Positions 1 to 8,903 are shown, numbered from the stretch's first letter. The stretch is 64,000 nucleotides of DNA from Yoonia sp. G8-12 (GCF_038443675.1 NZ_CP151762.1:1488001-1552000); one strand, 5' to 3'. Translations and numbers: made by a program. The notes: generated by a model not told the origin, from the letters alone.

Positions 1-9
1 GTCACTCAT
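1..9 (-). CDS. First codons of the next leftward gene (partial)
   Basis: On the minus strand an ATG at 9-7 overlaps the tatD stop codon (8-6) in the ATGA arrangement used repeatedly in this window. Only the codons for M-S-D are inside the window, so no product can be assigned. In related genomes a metallo-beta-lactamase-fold hydrolase often follows tatD, but nothing here proves it. Confidence 0.35.
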
Positions 10-794
10 GCCGCGGCCTTCCAGAACAACCGGTCGAAATTCGCGGTGGTTTGCGCGGCAAAGTCTTCATACGACAGGCCAAACACCTCTGCCCCGACCC
101 TCGCGGTGTGGGCGGTATAAGCAGGTTCATTGCGTTTGCCGCGATGGGGTGGCGGGGCCAGATAGGGACTGTCGGTTTCCACCAGAACGCGGTCAACGGG
201 AGCGGCTGCAAAGATATCGCGCAACTCCTGGCTTTTGGGAAAGGCCGTGATGCCCGACATGGACAGGTAGAACCCCATATCCAAGGCGGCCTGCGCCAAT
301 GCCGCACTGCTGGAGAAGCAATGCATCACACAGGTATAGGCGCCTTTTTCGTATTCTTCTTTCAGAATGCGGGCCATGTCGTCATCGGCGGCGCGGGCGT
401 GGATGATCAGCGGCAGTTTGGTTTCGCGCGCCGCCGCGATGTGAATGCGCAGGGATTGTTGTTGGATATCAGCGCTCTCAACCGTGTAGTGGTAATCCAG
501 CCCTGTCTCGCCAATGCCCACAAACTTGGGGTGTTCGGCCAAGGCGATCAATTCATCCAATGTCGCCAGCGGCTCGTCTGCCGCACTCATCGGGTGGGTG
601 CCAGCGGCGTAGAAAACGGGTGCATAGCTTTCGGCGATTGCGCGGACCTGCGGTTCAAGCCGCAGCCTTGTGCAGATTGTCACCATCCGCGAAACCCCTG
701 CTTCCAGCGCACGCGCGATGACCGCATCCCTTTCGGTATCAAAATCCGGAAAATCCAGATGGCAATGGCTGTCAACGATGGTGGCTTGGGTCAT
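6..794 (-). CDS. TatD family metal-dependent hydrolase/DNase
   Basis: The 262-residue protein has the TatD fold signature. The metal-binding HxH near the N-terminus is in DSHCHLDF. A conserved Glu lies in GIGETGLDY, His residues in IIHARA and VMHCFS, and an Asp in VETDSPYLAPPP. The family consists of cytoplasmic metal-dependent (often 3'-5') nucleases active in DNA repair or turnover. The ATG at 794 is preferred over an upstream TTG at 812, because AAAGG sits just upstream of 794 and 812 would lie inside holB. The gene follows holB by 10 bp and its stop overlaps the start of the next gene, so it is part of the tmk-holB-tatD operon. The exact substrate is not shown by sequence. Confidence 0.93.
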   Translation of the reverse strand: MTQATIVDSHCHLDFPDFDTERDAVIARALEAGVSRMVTICTRLRLEPQVRAIAESYAPVFYAAGTHPMSAADEPLATLDELIALAEHPKFVGIGETGLDYHYTVESADIQQQSLRIHIAAARETKLPLIIHARAADDDMARILKEEYEKGAYTCVMHCFSSSAALAQAALDMGFYLSMSGITAFPKSQELRDIFAAAPVDRVLVETDSPYLAPPPHRGKRNEPAYTAHTARVGAEVFGLSYEDFAAQTTANFDRLFWKAAA

Positions 795-804
795 TTCGCG
801 CCTT

Positions 805-1911
805 TCAGGCAACGGCGGTCGCTTGCGCCGTCTCTTCGATCTTGAAAATCATATCAAGGATCAGCGCGGCAGGGTCAAGGTTCACTGCGCGACCATGCCG
901 TGACCGGTCCGTCAAATCCTGCTGCAATTGCGCCCAACGCCGTGCAGCGCGATCATCAGGTGCCAGACGCGCCAGAAGCCGCGCTTCACCGGGGGCACCT
1001 TGGGCTGTGGGTTCGCCCATCAGGCCCGCGCGCGCGGTGCGTGACAAGAACAGATCAATCAGATCAAGCGTCATACCGAACCGCACTTCACCCGCTTTGC
1101 CAACGCAGGCATCCGCAAGGCGCAGTGCCGCAGGACGGTCCATGCGCGGCAAACGGTCTAGGGTTTTGATCAGTTCGGCATAAAGCGCCAGACCGTCATG
1201 GTTTAACAACCTGATTGCATCACCGGCAGAACCACCTGCAAGGGTGGCAAGGCTCTCGGATTGCTCGGACGGATGCCCTGCTTGGGCGAGCGCACTTTGT
1301 AGGTCAGCCGCACTGAGGCGCGCGCAACGCAATTCGCGGCAGCGCGACCGGATTGTCGGCAAAAGCCGTGAGGGTTGGTGCGCGACCAGTAACATGGTGC
1401 AATTTGCGGGCGGCTCTTCCAACTCTTTCAGGATTGCGTTGGCCGCGTTGCGGTTCAGTTCGTCTGCGGCATCGACGATGACCACACGCCGCCCGCCATC
1501 GGCGGAGGACATATGGAAAAATATCTTGAGGTTGCGCACCGCATCAACGGTAATTTCGGACTTCAGTTTCTTGGTTTTATCATCCCAAGGCCGCCGGATC
1601 AGCGACAGGCGCGGATGCGCGCCGGACTGGATCAGGCGGGCATCGGGGTGTTCGGGGTCAACTGCGAGGGTGGGATCACCAAATAACCCGACCTCTGGAT
1701 CGGTCAGCAGGAATGTGGCGATCTTCCATGCCAGCGTGGCCTTGCCCACACCGCGCGGGCCGGTGATGAGCCAGCCGGAATGCATCCGCCCTACCCCGAA
1801 CGCATCCAGAAAATCCGCTTGTGCCTTATCTTGTCCAAACAGTTCATGCGTCTCACGCGGGTGCGGCGCACCAGCGATCCGGTCGGGCTCTGGGATGTCT
1901 TCATCGCTCAT
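805..1911 (-). CDS. holB: DNA polymerase III subunit delta'
   Basis: A 368-residue clamp-loader subunit. It has an AAA+ Walker A loop (GPRGVGKATL) around residues 51-60, a sensor-type segment around VIVDAADELNRNAANAILKELEEPP, and the SRC-type arginine-finger segment IRSRCREL. Delta' is the stator of the clamp loader that opens the beta sliding clamp for replication. The start overlaps the end of tmk by 4 bp (ATGA), and tatD follows closely. The tmk-holB-tatD order is conserved in many proteobacteria and supports the call. The length is normal for alphaproteobacterial HolB. Confidence 0.95.
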   Translation of the reverse strand: MSDEDIPEPDRIAGAPHPRETHELFGQDKAQADFLDAFGVGRMHSGWLITGPRGVGKATLAWKIATFLLTDPEVGLFGDPTLAVDPEHPDARLIQSGAHPRLSLIRRPWDDKTKKLKSEITVDAVRNLKIFFHMSSADGGRRVVIVDAADELNRNAANAILKELEEPPANCTMLLVAHQPSRLLPTIRSRCRELRCARLSAADLQSALAQAGHPSEQSESLATLAGGSAGDAIRLLNHDGLALYAELIKTLDRLPRMDRPAALRLADACVGKAGEVRFGMTLDLIDLFLSRTARAGLMGEPTAQGAPGEARLLARLAPDDRAARRWAQLQQDLTDRSRHGRAVNLDPAALILDMIFKIEETAQATAVA

Positions 1912-2516
1912 GCGTAGGCCGCGATTTCGCTGGCGATTTGATCGGGCGTGCGGTTGCCGTCAATCAACACACAGCGATCGGGGCTGGCATGGGCCAAGGC
2001 CAGAAAGCCGTGGCGCAGCGTTTCCTGAAAGCCTAGGCCGAACTCCTCGAAGCGGTCTTCGCCCGATTTGCGGGCCAGCCCGCGTTGCAGCGCTGTTTGA
2101 GGATCCATATCAATGATAAAGGTCAAATCCGGTTCGCGCCCGATCATCAGACTGTGCAAGCTATCCACGATCCCGCGCAGATCACCTCGCGTGGCCCCTT
2201 GGTAAACACGGGTGCTGTCGGCGAAACGGTCAGAGATCACGGTTTTGCCCTGCGCCAACGCAGGCTGGATCGTTTTTTCCAGATGGTCGCGGCGGGCGGC
2301 AGTAAACAAAAGAATTTCCGTCTCGGGCGACCAGCGGTCCGGATCACCCGTCAGCAAAAGTGCGCGAATTTCCTCGGCGCCGGGGCTACCACCAGGTTCG
2401 CGGGTCAGGATGATATCTTCGCCCTGCGCGCGCAGATGGTCTGCAAAACGGCGTGACTGCGTGGATTTGCCAGAGCCGTCAATGCCCTCGAAGGTAATAA
2501 AGCGGGGCTTGCTCAT
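1908..2516 (-). CDS. tmk: Thymidylate kinase
   Basis: A 202-residue dTMP kinase that makes dTDP for DNA synthesis. The P-loop GIDGSGKST occupies residues 11-19. The segment TREPGGSPGAEEIR carries the DR(E)PG-type catalytic/LID-adjacent motif, and SDRFADSTRVYQG matches the family nucleotide-binding loop. The reading frame extends 16 codons further upstream, but the ATG at 2516 is chosen because it starts just before the conserved FITFEGIDGSGKST and overlaps the carboxypeptidase stop as ATGA. It is co-transcribed with the genes on both sides. Confidence 0.96.
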   Translation of the reverse strand: MSKPRFITFEGIDGSGKSTQSRRFADHLRAQGEDIILTREPGGSPGAEEIRALLLTGDPDRWSPETEILLFTAARRDHLEKTIQPALAQGKTVISDRFADSTRVYQGATRGDLRGIVDSLHSLMIGREPDLTFIIDMDPQTALQRGLARKSGEDRFEEFGLGFQETLRHGFLALAHASPDRCVLIDGNRTPDQIASEIAAYA

Positions 2517-3694
2517 GCCTCTTCTGGCACCTCGTCGGCGGTCGAGGGCCCATATTTCTGCCAAAGCACCAGCGCCGCAGTCCGCAGGCGCGTGGCGAAA
2601 CCACCGCGTGCAATGTCCTCTTCGGCCACCAGCGGAATGCGCTTTTCGGGCAGATCGTCAAAGGAAATCACCAGCTCGCCCAGTTGCTGCCCCGCAGCGA
2701 TCGGGGCCTCGATCGGGCCGTCATAAACCACTTCGGCGACGATATCGCCTTGGTTCAACACCGGCACCAGCAGGGAAAAATCCTCGGCGACCGTCATGCC
2801 AACGGTTGGCATTTCGCCCATCCACACGTCTGCCGTGGCAATTCGCGTTCCCGCCTCGGCCACGTCTTTTTCGGCGAACTGACGAAAGGCCCAGTTGATG
2901 ATCTTTACCGATTCCTCGGCGCGCTCTTCGCGGCTATCAAGGCCGGTGATAACCCAGATGATACGTCGGTCGTCCTGTTTGGCAGACCCCACAAGGCCAT
3001 ACCCCGCTTCCATCGTGTGTCCGGTTTTCAGACCGTCAGCCCCCATCCCCATCGCCAGAACAGGGTTCCGGTTGGCCGAATTGGACGGAACACGCCCGTC
3101 AAAGGGAAAATCGGTTTCCGCAAAAAGCGGATAGAATGTGGGAAAATCGGTGATCAGACGATCCGCCAGAATACCCAGATCTTCCATCGACATGCGGTGT
3201 CCGGCAGCAGGCCAGCCGCTTGAATTCACGAATGTCGAATTCATCATGCCCATCTGGCGCGCGCGCTCGGTCATGAGCCGTGCAAAACCCGCCTCGGAGC
3301 CGTCAGGCGACAGGGCCTCGGCCAACACGACGCTGGCATCATTACCAGAAACAACGATGACGCCGCGCAGCAGATCCTCGACCCGGACACGATCTGTGGT
3401 GTCCAGAAACATCGACGATCCGCCAAAGCTGGCGGCATGCGACGACACGGCCAGTTCTTCGTTGATATCGAGCCGACCATCCGCCACAGCCTCAAACGCC
3501 ATGTAGATCGTCATCAGCTTGGACATCGACGCAGGCGGCAACGGCGTGTCCGCGTTCTTTGACAACAGCACAGTGCCGGTTGATTGGTCGTAGATGTAGG
3601 CGGCGGTGGCGCTTGTTTCAAAGGCAAGCGCCCAGCCCGGCGTAAGCAGGCAAGTGGCAATCACGGCAAAGCGGTGCAAGAAACCAAGACGCAT
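2513..3694 (-). CDS. D-alanyl-D-alanine carboxypeptidase (PBP5/6 class)
   Basis: A 393-residue penicillin-binding protein of the S11 family. A signal peptide covers about residues 1-24 (cleavage near ALA-F). All three active-site motifs are present: SMSK with nucleophile Ser56 and Lys59, SGN at 116-118, and KTG at 223-225. A C-terminal beta-rich domain (about 280-375) and a hydrophobic/amphipathic tail (FATRLRTAALVLWQKYG) fit inner-membrane anchoring on the periplasmic side. It trims terminal D-Ala from peptidoglycan pentapeptides. GAAGGAGA lies about 10 bp upstream of the ATG. It is the second gene of a cell-envelope/replication operon with the SPOR protein and tmk. Confidence 0.94.
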   Translation of the reverse strand: MRLGFLHRFAVIATCLLTPGWALAFETSATAAYIYDQSTGTVLLSKNADTPLPPASMSKLMTIYMAFEAVADGRLDINEELAVSSHAASFGGSSMFLDTTDRVRVEDLLRGVIVVSGNDASVVLAEALSPDGSEAGFARLMTERARQMGMMNSTFVNSSGWPAAGHRMSMEDLGILADRLITDFPTFYPLFAETDFPFDGRVPSNSANRNPVLAMGMGADGLKTGHTMEAGYGLVGSAKQDDRRIIWVITGLDSREERAEESVKIINWAFRQFAEKDVAEAGTRIATADVWMGEMPTVGMTVAEDFSLLVPVLNQGDIVAEVVYDGPIEAPIAAGQQLGELVISFDDLPEKRIPLVAEEDIARGGFATRLRTAALVLWQKYGPSTADEVPEEA

Positions 3695-3724
3695 AATGGC
3701 GGGTTCTCCTTCGTTGATCGGACG

Positions 3725-4690
3725 TTACTCTGAGGCTTCGATCACAAAAGCATCAACGAAACCCAATTCTTTGAGCCGGGCAATATCGGCCGCGTCCGTT
3801 ACAGGACCAGCCGTAACACGCCACACGGTGCGCCCGCCTAACTCTTGCGGTGTCACGACCGCTTCGATGCCTGCACCGGCGATCGTCGCAACTGCGGCAG
3901 TGGCGTTGCGTTCCACGCTGAACACACCGATTTGCGCCCGCGATCCTTCAGGCAACGGCGACGGGGCTGCAAGTACGGAAGAGACATCAATTGGCGCACT
4001 TGGTACGGCGACGACGGCAGCGGTTGCTGCGGCGCTTTCTTCGACGGCGGATGTGGCGGCCTCAACCGTGGCGGGCAGAACAACCGCAGCAGCAGCAGCG
4101 GCGGCGGGTGCGGCCGCATTTTCCGGCTCATCTGCGGGGTCCAGAGGGGCGGCTTCAACAGCGACCGGCGCTGCGAGGCTAGCCACGACCGGATTTTCCT
4201 GCGTGGTGATCGCCTCAACCTCTTGGCGGCGCAGGACAACGACCTCAAGCCGTGTCGGCGCGCCCGGCAGCAGACCCAGCGCGTCTGCGGCGTCAGATGA
4301 AACCTGCAAAAGCGGACCGGGGTTGTCACGTTCCCGACGGAAAAGCGCGCCAATCACCTCTTGGCCGCCTTCGGTGTTGCGGATCACAACACGATCAGGA
4401 TTTGTCACTTCGGGATGCGCAACCCATACACCGCCCAAAGAGGGGCGACCATCCCACAAACCATCGCTGTTGATCGCGAAAATATCCGGTCGTTCGATGT
4501 CGACATCGCGCTGAATGCGCTGGCCCAGCGCATTGGCTGGCAATGGTGCAGCGGCAGGTGCGGACGCATTACTTGCGCCAGGAAAGGCGAATTCACCGTT
4601 GTCATCGCAAGCGGCCAACCCGAAAGTCGCGGCCAAGGCCAGCGAAAGCGGCCACCTTTTCGCGTTTAAAAACACTAAGCCCGTCATCAT
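3725..4690 (-). CDS. SPOR-domain lipoprotein with RlpA-like middle domain
   Basis: The 321-residue protein starts with a lipoprotein signal ending FGLAACDD, with the lipobox Cys at about residue 28. Asp follows the Cys, which in enterobacteria favours inner-membrane retention. Residues about 75-160 (VTNPDRVVIRNTEGG... through ...QVSSDAADALGLLPG) resemble the double-psi beta-barrel of RlpA, but the DRGPF-type catalytic segment is altered, so activity is doubtful. A long Ala/Pro-rich linker follows, then a C-terminal SPOR domain (about 245-320) that binds denuded peptidoglycan at division sites. AAAGGGG precedes the ATG. Position next to a D,D-carboxypeptidase supports a septal peptidoglycan role. 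The SPOR call is firm; the RlpA relation is inferred. Confidence 0.8.
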   Translation of the reverse strand: MMTGLVFLNAKRWPLSLALAATFGLAACDDNGEFAFPGASNASAPAAAPLPANALGQRIQRDVDIERPDIFAINSDGLWDGRPSLGGVWVAHPEVTNPDRVVIRNTEGGQEVIGALFRRERDNPGPLLQVSSDAADALGLLPGAPTRLEVVVLRRQEVEAITTQENPVVASLAAPVAVEAAPLDPADEPENAAAPAAAAAAAVVLPATVEAATSAVEESAAATAAVVAVPSAPIDVSSVLAAPSPLPEGSRAQIGVFSVERNATAAVATIAGAGIEAVVTPQELGGRTVWRVTAGPVTDAADIARLKELGFVDAFVIEASE

Positions 4691-4704
4691 TTGCCCCTTT
4701 GTTT

Positions 4705-4726
4705 ATACCTGCATTTCGGCAGGTAT
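4705..4726 (-). promoter_or_regulatory. Stem-loop in the leader of the SPOR gene
   Basis: An 8-bp perfect stem (ATACCTGC / GCAGGTAT) with a 6-base loop ends 14 bases upstream of the SPOR start codon. A second small stem (AGCTG / CAGCT) lies at 4728-4742. There is no U-run, so it is not an obvious terminator. It may affect translation initiation or mRNA stability. No known riboswitch is recognised. Confidence 0.35.
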
Positions 4727-4934
4727 CAGCTGTTTTCCAGCTATATTCGTTGCTGCTCTACGCCCTTGTGATGGACATCATCGGACAGCACAACACGCGC
4801 GCCCAACACCGCACGATAAAATGATAGCGCCCGACGAGACGTTTTGAAAGGCTCTCGCTTATTTTGTCGGCGGAATTCCACAAAGTGTGAACGTGCTTTT
4901 CGAATCGGAAATGACCCGCTAAAGGGGCTACGTC

Positions 4935-5024
4935 GGAGGAGTGGCAGAGTGGTTGAATGCACCGGTCTTGAAAACCGACGTAGGTGAAAGTCTACCGTGG
5001 GTTCGAATCCCACCTCCTCCGCCA
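4935..5024 (+). tRNA. tRNA-Ser (UGA anticodon)
   Basis: A 90-base class II tRNA. The acceptor stem GGAGGAG (4935-4941) pairs with CTCCTCC (5014-5020). The anticodon loop CTTGAAA holds TGA at 4969-4971. A long variable arm, the T-loop GTTCGAATC and an encoded CCA end (5022-5024) complete the gene. It reads UCA/UCN serine codons. Its 3' end is the integration site of the mobile element that follows; an 18-bp copy of the end recurs at 16746-16763. Confidence 0.97.
5007..5024 (+). repeat. attL: left copy of the 18-bp attachment core
   Basis: The sequence ATCCCACCTCCTCCGCCA is the T-arm, acceptor strand and CCA end of tRNA-Ser. It is identical to 16746-16763, and identity stops immediately on both sides. 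Confidence 0.92.
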
Positions 5025-5084
5025 TAACAGTGGCTTCATTTATTTACATTTAAAATCAGTTAATTAGCCATAGATGACAACAAG

Positions 5085-5113
5085 TAACCACACACGTTAA
5101 CCACACACACTTA
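5085..5113 (+). repeat. Left arm-type repeats (candidate integrase binding sites)
   Basis: Two copies of AACCACACAC begin at 5086 and 5099, 13 bp apart and 61 bp inside attL. The same motif, spacing and orientation recurs at 16661-16683 next to the integrase start. The pattern resembles the tandem arm-type sites of lambda-like integrases. Confidence 0.6.
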
Positions 5114-5237
5114 CCCCCACAGCAGATAAAGGGACCTCCCTTAAATGCGAATAGCTCTCATCTCGAACTGTTTTGCAGCTTTGGCGATCCACTAATGAAT
5201 TTACACAACAAGAGAATGCTTTTGGGCGGAAACCGGA

Positions 5238-5298
5238 CTTTCGCTGCGGTTTGCACAGAGGTCCGCTGAGCGGGACCTAGTGAGCTTTCGCTGCGGTT
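5238..5298 (+). repeat. Short intergenic repeat CTTTCGCTGCGGTT (two copies)
   Basis: Direct copies lie at 5238-5251 and 5285-5298, with GTCCGCT/GACCT fragments between them. Related degenerate pieces (ttcgctgca..., ggtccgctatggg, ggccgctttag) occur at about 6555-6600, 9185-9255 and 10305-10370. All are in non-coding gaps of the element, so they look like a decayed dispersed intergenic sequence. The rest of 5114-5347 shows no credible gene. Confidence 0.5.
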
Positions 5299-5347
5299 GC
5301 GCCAATGGCCGCTCTGGGATGAGCTTCCGGTGGATCAACTCTTGCGG

Positions 5348-6442
5348 TTACTTGTCCGCAAGACGAGCTTCAAACAAGTACATTTCCGCTTTGCGCGCTT
5401 CATCAACGATGCTCAGCGGGAACTGAAACCAAAGCTCTTGTCCATCGTTTCTGTAAAGGCTGAAAACGAAAGCATGTTCGTCAGCGCAATACCCACCGCA
5501 GTAGTGTTTTGACTGGAACCAATCATCGGCCTCGATTTCGCTCCATTCATCTTCGCTTTTATTTTCGCGGATGATCTCATCAAGATGTGCTCTCAGCTCC
5601 GCATCAACTGCTACGACAGAATTCCAAAATGTCAGCCTGCGTTGTGCCAAATCGCGCAGTTGTTCACTGTCGGCCTTAGCAGCGATTTGTTGGTAAATTG
5701 CGCTGAGGTCCTGATCATTCCAAAGCATATAAACAAATTCCATTGTCGTGGCTTCGTCGCGTTCCCAATTTGTGTGCAAATAGTCAATGACCGCACGTTC
5801 TAAACCACCGATAGGTCCAGCTCTCTTGAGGATAAAAGCGAAACGGTGACGCTGAGAGGCACCAATGCAGGCCCTTTCAAAGACGGTCCAGACGAAACGC
5901 TCCAACTCTGTAGGGCCGATGAACAGGGTATTGAAGCTCGCGACACCCGCCCGTTCTTGCAAAGCGGCCGATAGATCCAATTCAAACCCCAATTCTTTCC
6001 ACCATTGCGCGTCCCCAGTAGCGCACGCACGCTCCAGATACATGCGCAGAACCTTCGTCGCCTCGTCCGCAATGCCCCGATCAGCGTCACAGACCGCTTC
6101 GAGCAAGCAATACAGCGGACCGTCGTCATCACGAGCTGGTCGCGCATGCCCGACGATGCGACCTTCCCACAGGTAAAGCAGATCTGCATTACGCAAAATT
6201 GCGGCTGTTTCCTCCGCTATACAAACAAAGCCCAGTCTGAGCGTATCACCCGCATTGAGGGTCCTCTCACCGAGCAAAGGCCAAGCGTCCCAAGCGACCT
6301 TTTCTTCTGGGGAGAGTTTGCAAGGGCAACCCCAACCGGGATACGCTACACGGGTCTTCCCGCCCTCTGCCTCTGTTAACATCTCAACATCAGCGATGAA
6401 GTGGGGCGCCATTTTTGCCAACATTGCACCTCGGTCTTTCAT
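5348..6442 (-). CDS. Unknown protein with EF-Tu domain III-like N-terminus
   Basis: A 364-residue soluble protein. The first ~105 residues read like the C-terminal beta-barrel (domain III) of EF-Tu. FIADVEMLTEAEGGKT corresponds to the FxAxVxxLxxxEGG strand. AGDTLRLGFVC corresponds to PGDxxxxxxx, and LLYLWEGRIVGHA to FxIREGGRTVGxG. No GTPase domain is present. The remaining ~250 residues are mostly helical with no motif that I recognise; a CGGYC pair lies near residue 325. A purine-rich AAAGGA lies 9 bp before the ATG; internal Met7 and Met11 are alternative starts. It lies alone in the left part of the element. Function is unknown; interference with translation is speculation. Confidence 0.75.
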   Translation of the reverse strand: MKDRGAMLAKMAPHFIADVEMLTEAEGGKTRVAYPGWGCPCKLSPEEKVAWDAWPLLGERTLNAGDTLRLGFVCIAEETAAILRNADLLYLWEGRIVGHARPARDDDGPLYCLLEAVCDADRGIADEATKVLRMYLERACATGDAQWWKELGFELDLSAALQERAGVASFNTLFIGPTELERFVWTVFERACIGASQRHRFAFILKRAGPIGGLERAVIDYLHTNWERDEATTMEFVYMLWNDQDLSAIYQQIAAKADSEQLRDLAQRRLTFWNSVVAVDAELRAHLDEIIRENKSEDEWSEIEADDWFQSKHYCGGYCADEHAFVFSLYRNDGQELWFQFPLSIVDEARKAEMYLFEARLADK

Positions 6443-7184
6443 CCCTTAATTCCTTTATTCCTTGATTCTATTCGAGTTCTAGATGCGAATGTATTAGTTC
6501 ATCATGGAATAGCAGACATTCCGACGATACGCAGCATCGGTCACTCTGGGCTCCAAGCAAACCTTCGCTGCACTTTGCATGGATGTCCGCTACGTGCGTC
6601 CAAATTGGCTGAGAGCCAATGCCATTCGTCAGTAGAAGGGGGGTAGGTCAAATCGCTACAATCACATCTTCCACAGACCCACTACCACCCTAACGCGCAG
6701 ATATTATTTCCCGGGGGCTGTAAAAATCTACGGCACCATCACCATTTGACTACTTCTCGCACTGCACGAGAAGAGATAGCGAAATGGAAGAAATTAAATC
6801 ATATAAAACAATATCTTAAATCTCATGTTGGGATGCGAAACCAGTTGCACCTGGGGTTAGCCAGAAATCAGATCATTTTTTCCCGAAACCTTATTTTGGT
6901 ACACTAAATTTCGTTTGCCTTGGTGTCGTGCCTAGTCGTGGGGGGGGCAGTGTTTGGCGCAGGTATTCGGCGAACTAATCAAACGATCTCTCGATCGATT
7001 GACCGCGGGTTGTTTCATTGGTTCCGAAGTGTAATGCTTACAGGTAGGTTGCCTGCGTGTCATCCACGGCCATGAATTGAAGCAAAAGTATGTCTGGCGC
7101 ATCGAACAGGTGGTGAGATTTCCCTTAGACTTCCAGGGTCAAATCACCGCCACGTGATTGCGCCTGTGCCGCAAGCGCCTGATG
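6443..7184. other. 742-bp gap without a credible gene
   Basis: Short frames here overlap the neighbouring gene or lack ribosome binding sites. A 7-bp stem-loop (CTTCTCG / CGAGAAG, 6753-6773) has no U-run. A G8 homopolymer occurs near 6940. Degenerate copies of the element's intergenic repeat are seen near 6555-6600. Confidence 0.6.
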
Positions 7185-8903
7185 TCACGTAAGCAACGCG
7201 ATCAGATAAAGCCCAAACAGAAACGCGATGAAGAGCGCGGATGTCACCAAGGATAGAATAGAGGCGCTCCGGCTGACGATCGCGCTTTTTTCCTCGCCCC
7301 CGTCTTCTTCCGTGGGGTCTGACATGTATTCCAGCGGCAAAAGACAGATATAAAAGACCGCGACGGCGACGAAAGCAGATACAAAGTCTACTTCGATGCG
7401 ACCTTCTGGCCGAAACAGAACCATGGCGACAACAGAGCCAAACCCCAGAATCCAAAGGACAAAAATGTTCTGGAAATACGATCGCTCTCGCGTGGCTGCT
7501 TGTCGCGCCAACCTTGCCTTTGGCTGGGCCTCCAACCCGCGGTTCTCTTGGTCTCGCATGATCCGATCGATAAAGAGTGCGGCGAAAATACCAAATATGC
7601 CAAGCGACACGGATACATGCTGAAGTCCGATGGTTTGTTCAAGCGGCGGCACAAATAGGATCAGGAAATAGACTGCGCACAGAAAAAAGATCGCAGCGAT
7701 GAAAGACATCGTAAACGCGCTGCTGCTCAGCAAGATGAAATTAGCGGCCAAGATCAGTATGGCACCGAAGTAAAGCTCTTTCGAGGTGTCGTCGGAAAAC
7801 CCGAAAAGGTTTAGAAAGATGACCGCGAGGAATGGCGTGAAGCTCCAGAACTGGTTCAGGTTGCTTGTTCGGCTGATGTTGTTCGAGATATCCGCCAGTG
7901 CACCGCCCAACGTGGTGATCAGGGCGCAAAAAACCACGCCTGTGGTTACTGTCGGGTCAAGCGCGCTCAATTCCGGACTCCACAGACCCATTCCATACAA
8001 AATGCAGAGAACGACCGCCAAAAGAATGACCCCCAAAACGCGCAAGAACACGCCATGGTAGATACCTGCCAGAACATCCGCGCGCTTTTGCGACATTTCG
8101 GCGTCGATGCCTTTATCGGCTGCAAAGGCCTTCTGAAGATAAATCGATATAATCCTCGCATTACGCGTTCCCACGAAAAAGGAAATAGCCATTAAGATAG
8201 GTGCTGCAATCGCAGCAAGGTTAACGCCCGCATCATTGAGGCTGAGCGTCACAATCGACCCCTCCCCGTCGGCGGTATGCGACGTCACAACAAGAAACAC
8301 GCCAACAACGCCGAGCACGAAAAAGACAGTGGTGTTCAGAACGCCCTGTCGATGCTCGAATTGGCCAAGCTGCCCGCGCCTCCAGAACATCGTCAGCAAA
8401 AGAAAGACAGAGGCCCATAGCTCGTAAAAAACCGTCGCCTGAACGGCGCTACCGAAAAAGAGAGCATAGAAAAAGCTGCCAAATCCCAAAATGTCGAAAA
8501 CGGCGTTCGCTAGGCCGATCTTCAAGGTCCGATTGGTCACGATTCGACGATCAAACAGGCGCAAATCAGAAGAATAGGACGGTGCGATAACAGCATTCCG
8601 GTAAAAAATCGCCATCGAGATACGCGCGGTGGATGCTACGACGTGAAAGACCAGTAAGTAGGAAAGAATGTCAATTTTTCCGGTGACGAATTGCAGCATC
8701 GCAGAGGGATAGACGGCGTAAACTAAGACCGCCAGAGCAATAAGAAAATACGCCAAAAGCCATCCTTCCAAAACGCTCAAAGCGGGGTGCCGCACTGGTT
8801 TAGGATCGACCAAGTTTGCCTTATGAGCAAGTGTTTTTCGCCCCCAGCGGCGTCTCGGGGGGCGGAGCCTGTCGAAATTGGGCGGATCCGGAAACGAACC
8901 CAT
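7185..8903 (-). CDS. Large polytopic membrane protein of unknown family
   Basis: A 572-residue protein. A basic, proline-rich N-terminal tail of about 40 residues is followed by roughly 13-14 hydrophobic spans, in two blocks separated by a charged loop (GTRNARIISIYLQKAFAADKGIDAEMSQKRADV) near the middle. A second charged loop (DRIMRDQENRGLEAQPKARLARQAATRERS) precedes the last spans. I see no transporter signature, ATP-binding or catalytic motif. A frame-extending GTG exists at 8915, but the ATG at 8903 is taken; neither has a strong Shine-Dalgarno. It may be a transporter or a membrane effector of the element. No function is assigned. Confidence 0.7.
   Translation of the reverse strand: MGSFPDPPNFDRLRPPRRRWGRKTLAHKANLVDPKPVRHPALSVLEGWLLAYFLIALAVLVYAVYPSAMLQFVTGKIDILSYLLVFHVVASTARISMAIFYRNAVIAPSYSSDLRLFDRRIVTNRTLKIGLANAVFDILGFGSFFYALFFGSAVQATVFYELWASVFLLLTMFWRRGQLGQFEHRQGVLNTTVFFVLGVVGVFLVVTSHTADGEGSIVTLSLNDAGVNLAAIAAPILMAISFFVGTRNARIISIYLQKAFAADKGIDAEMSQKRADVLAGIYHGVFLRVLGVILLAVVLCILYGMGLWSPELSALDPTVTTGVVFCALITTLGGALADISNNISRTSNLNQFWSFTPFLAVIFLNLFGFSDDTSKELYFGAILILAANFILLSSSAFTMSFIAAIFFLCAVYFLILFVPPLEQTIGLQHVSVSLGIFGIFAALFIDRIMRDQENRGLEAQPKARLARQAATRERSYFQNIFVLWILGFGSVVAMVLFRPEGRIEVDFVSAFVAVAVFYICLLPLEYMSDPTEEDGGEEKSAIVSRSASILSLVTSALFIAFLFGLYLIALLT

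Noticed and set aside
4741..5025. Minus-strand frame reading MAEEVGFEPTVDFHL... across the tRNA
   Set aside because: It is the antisense of tRNA-Ser, a well-known spurious translation; no ribosome site.
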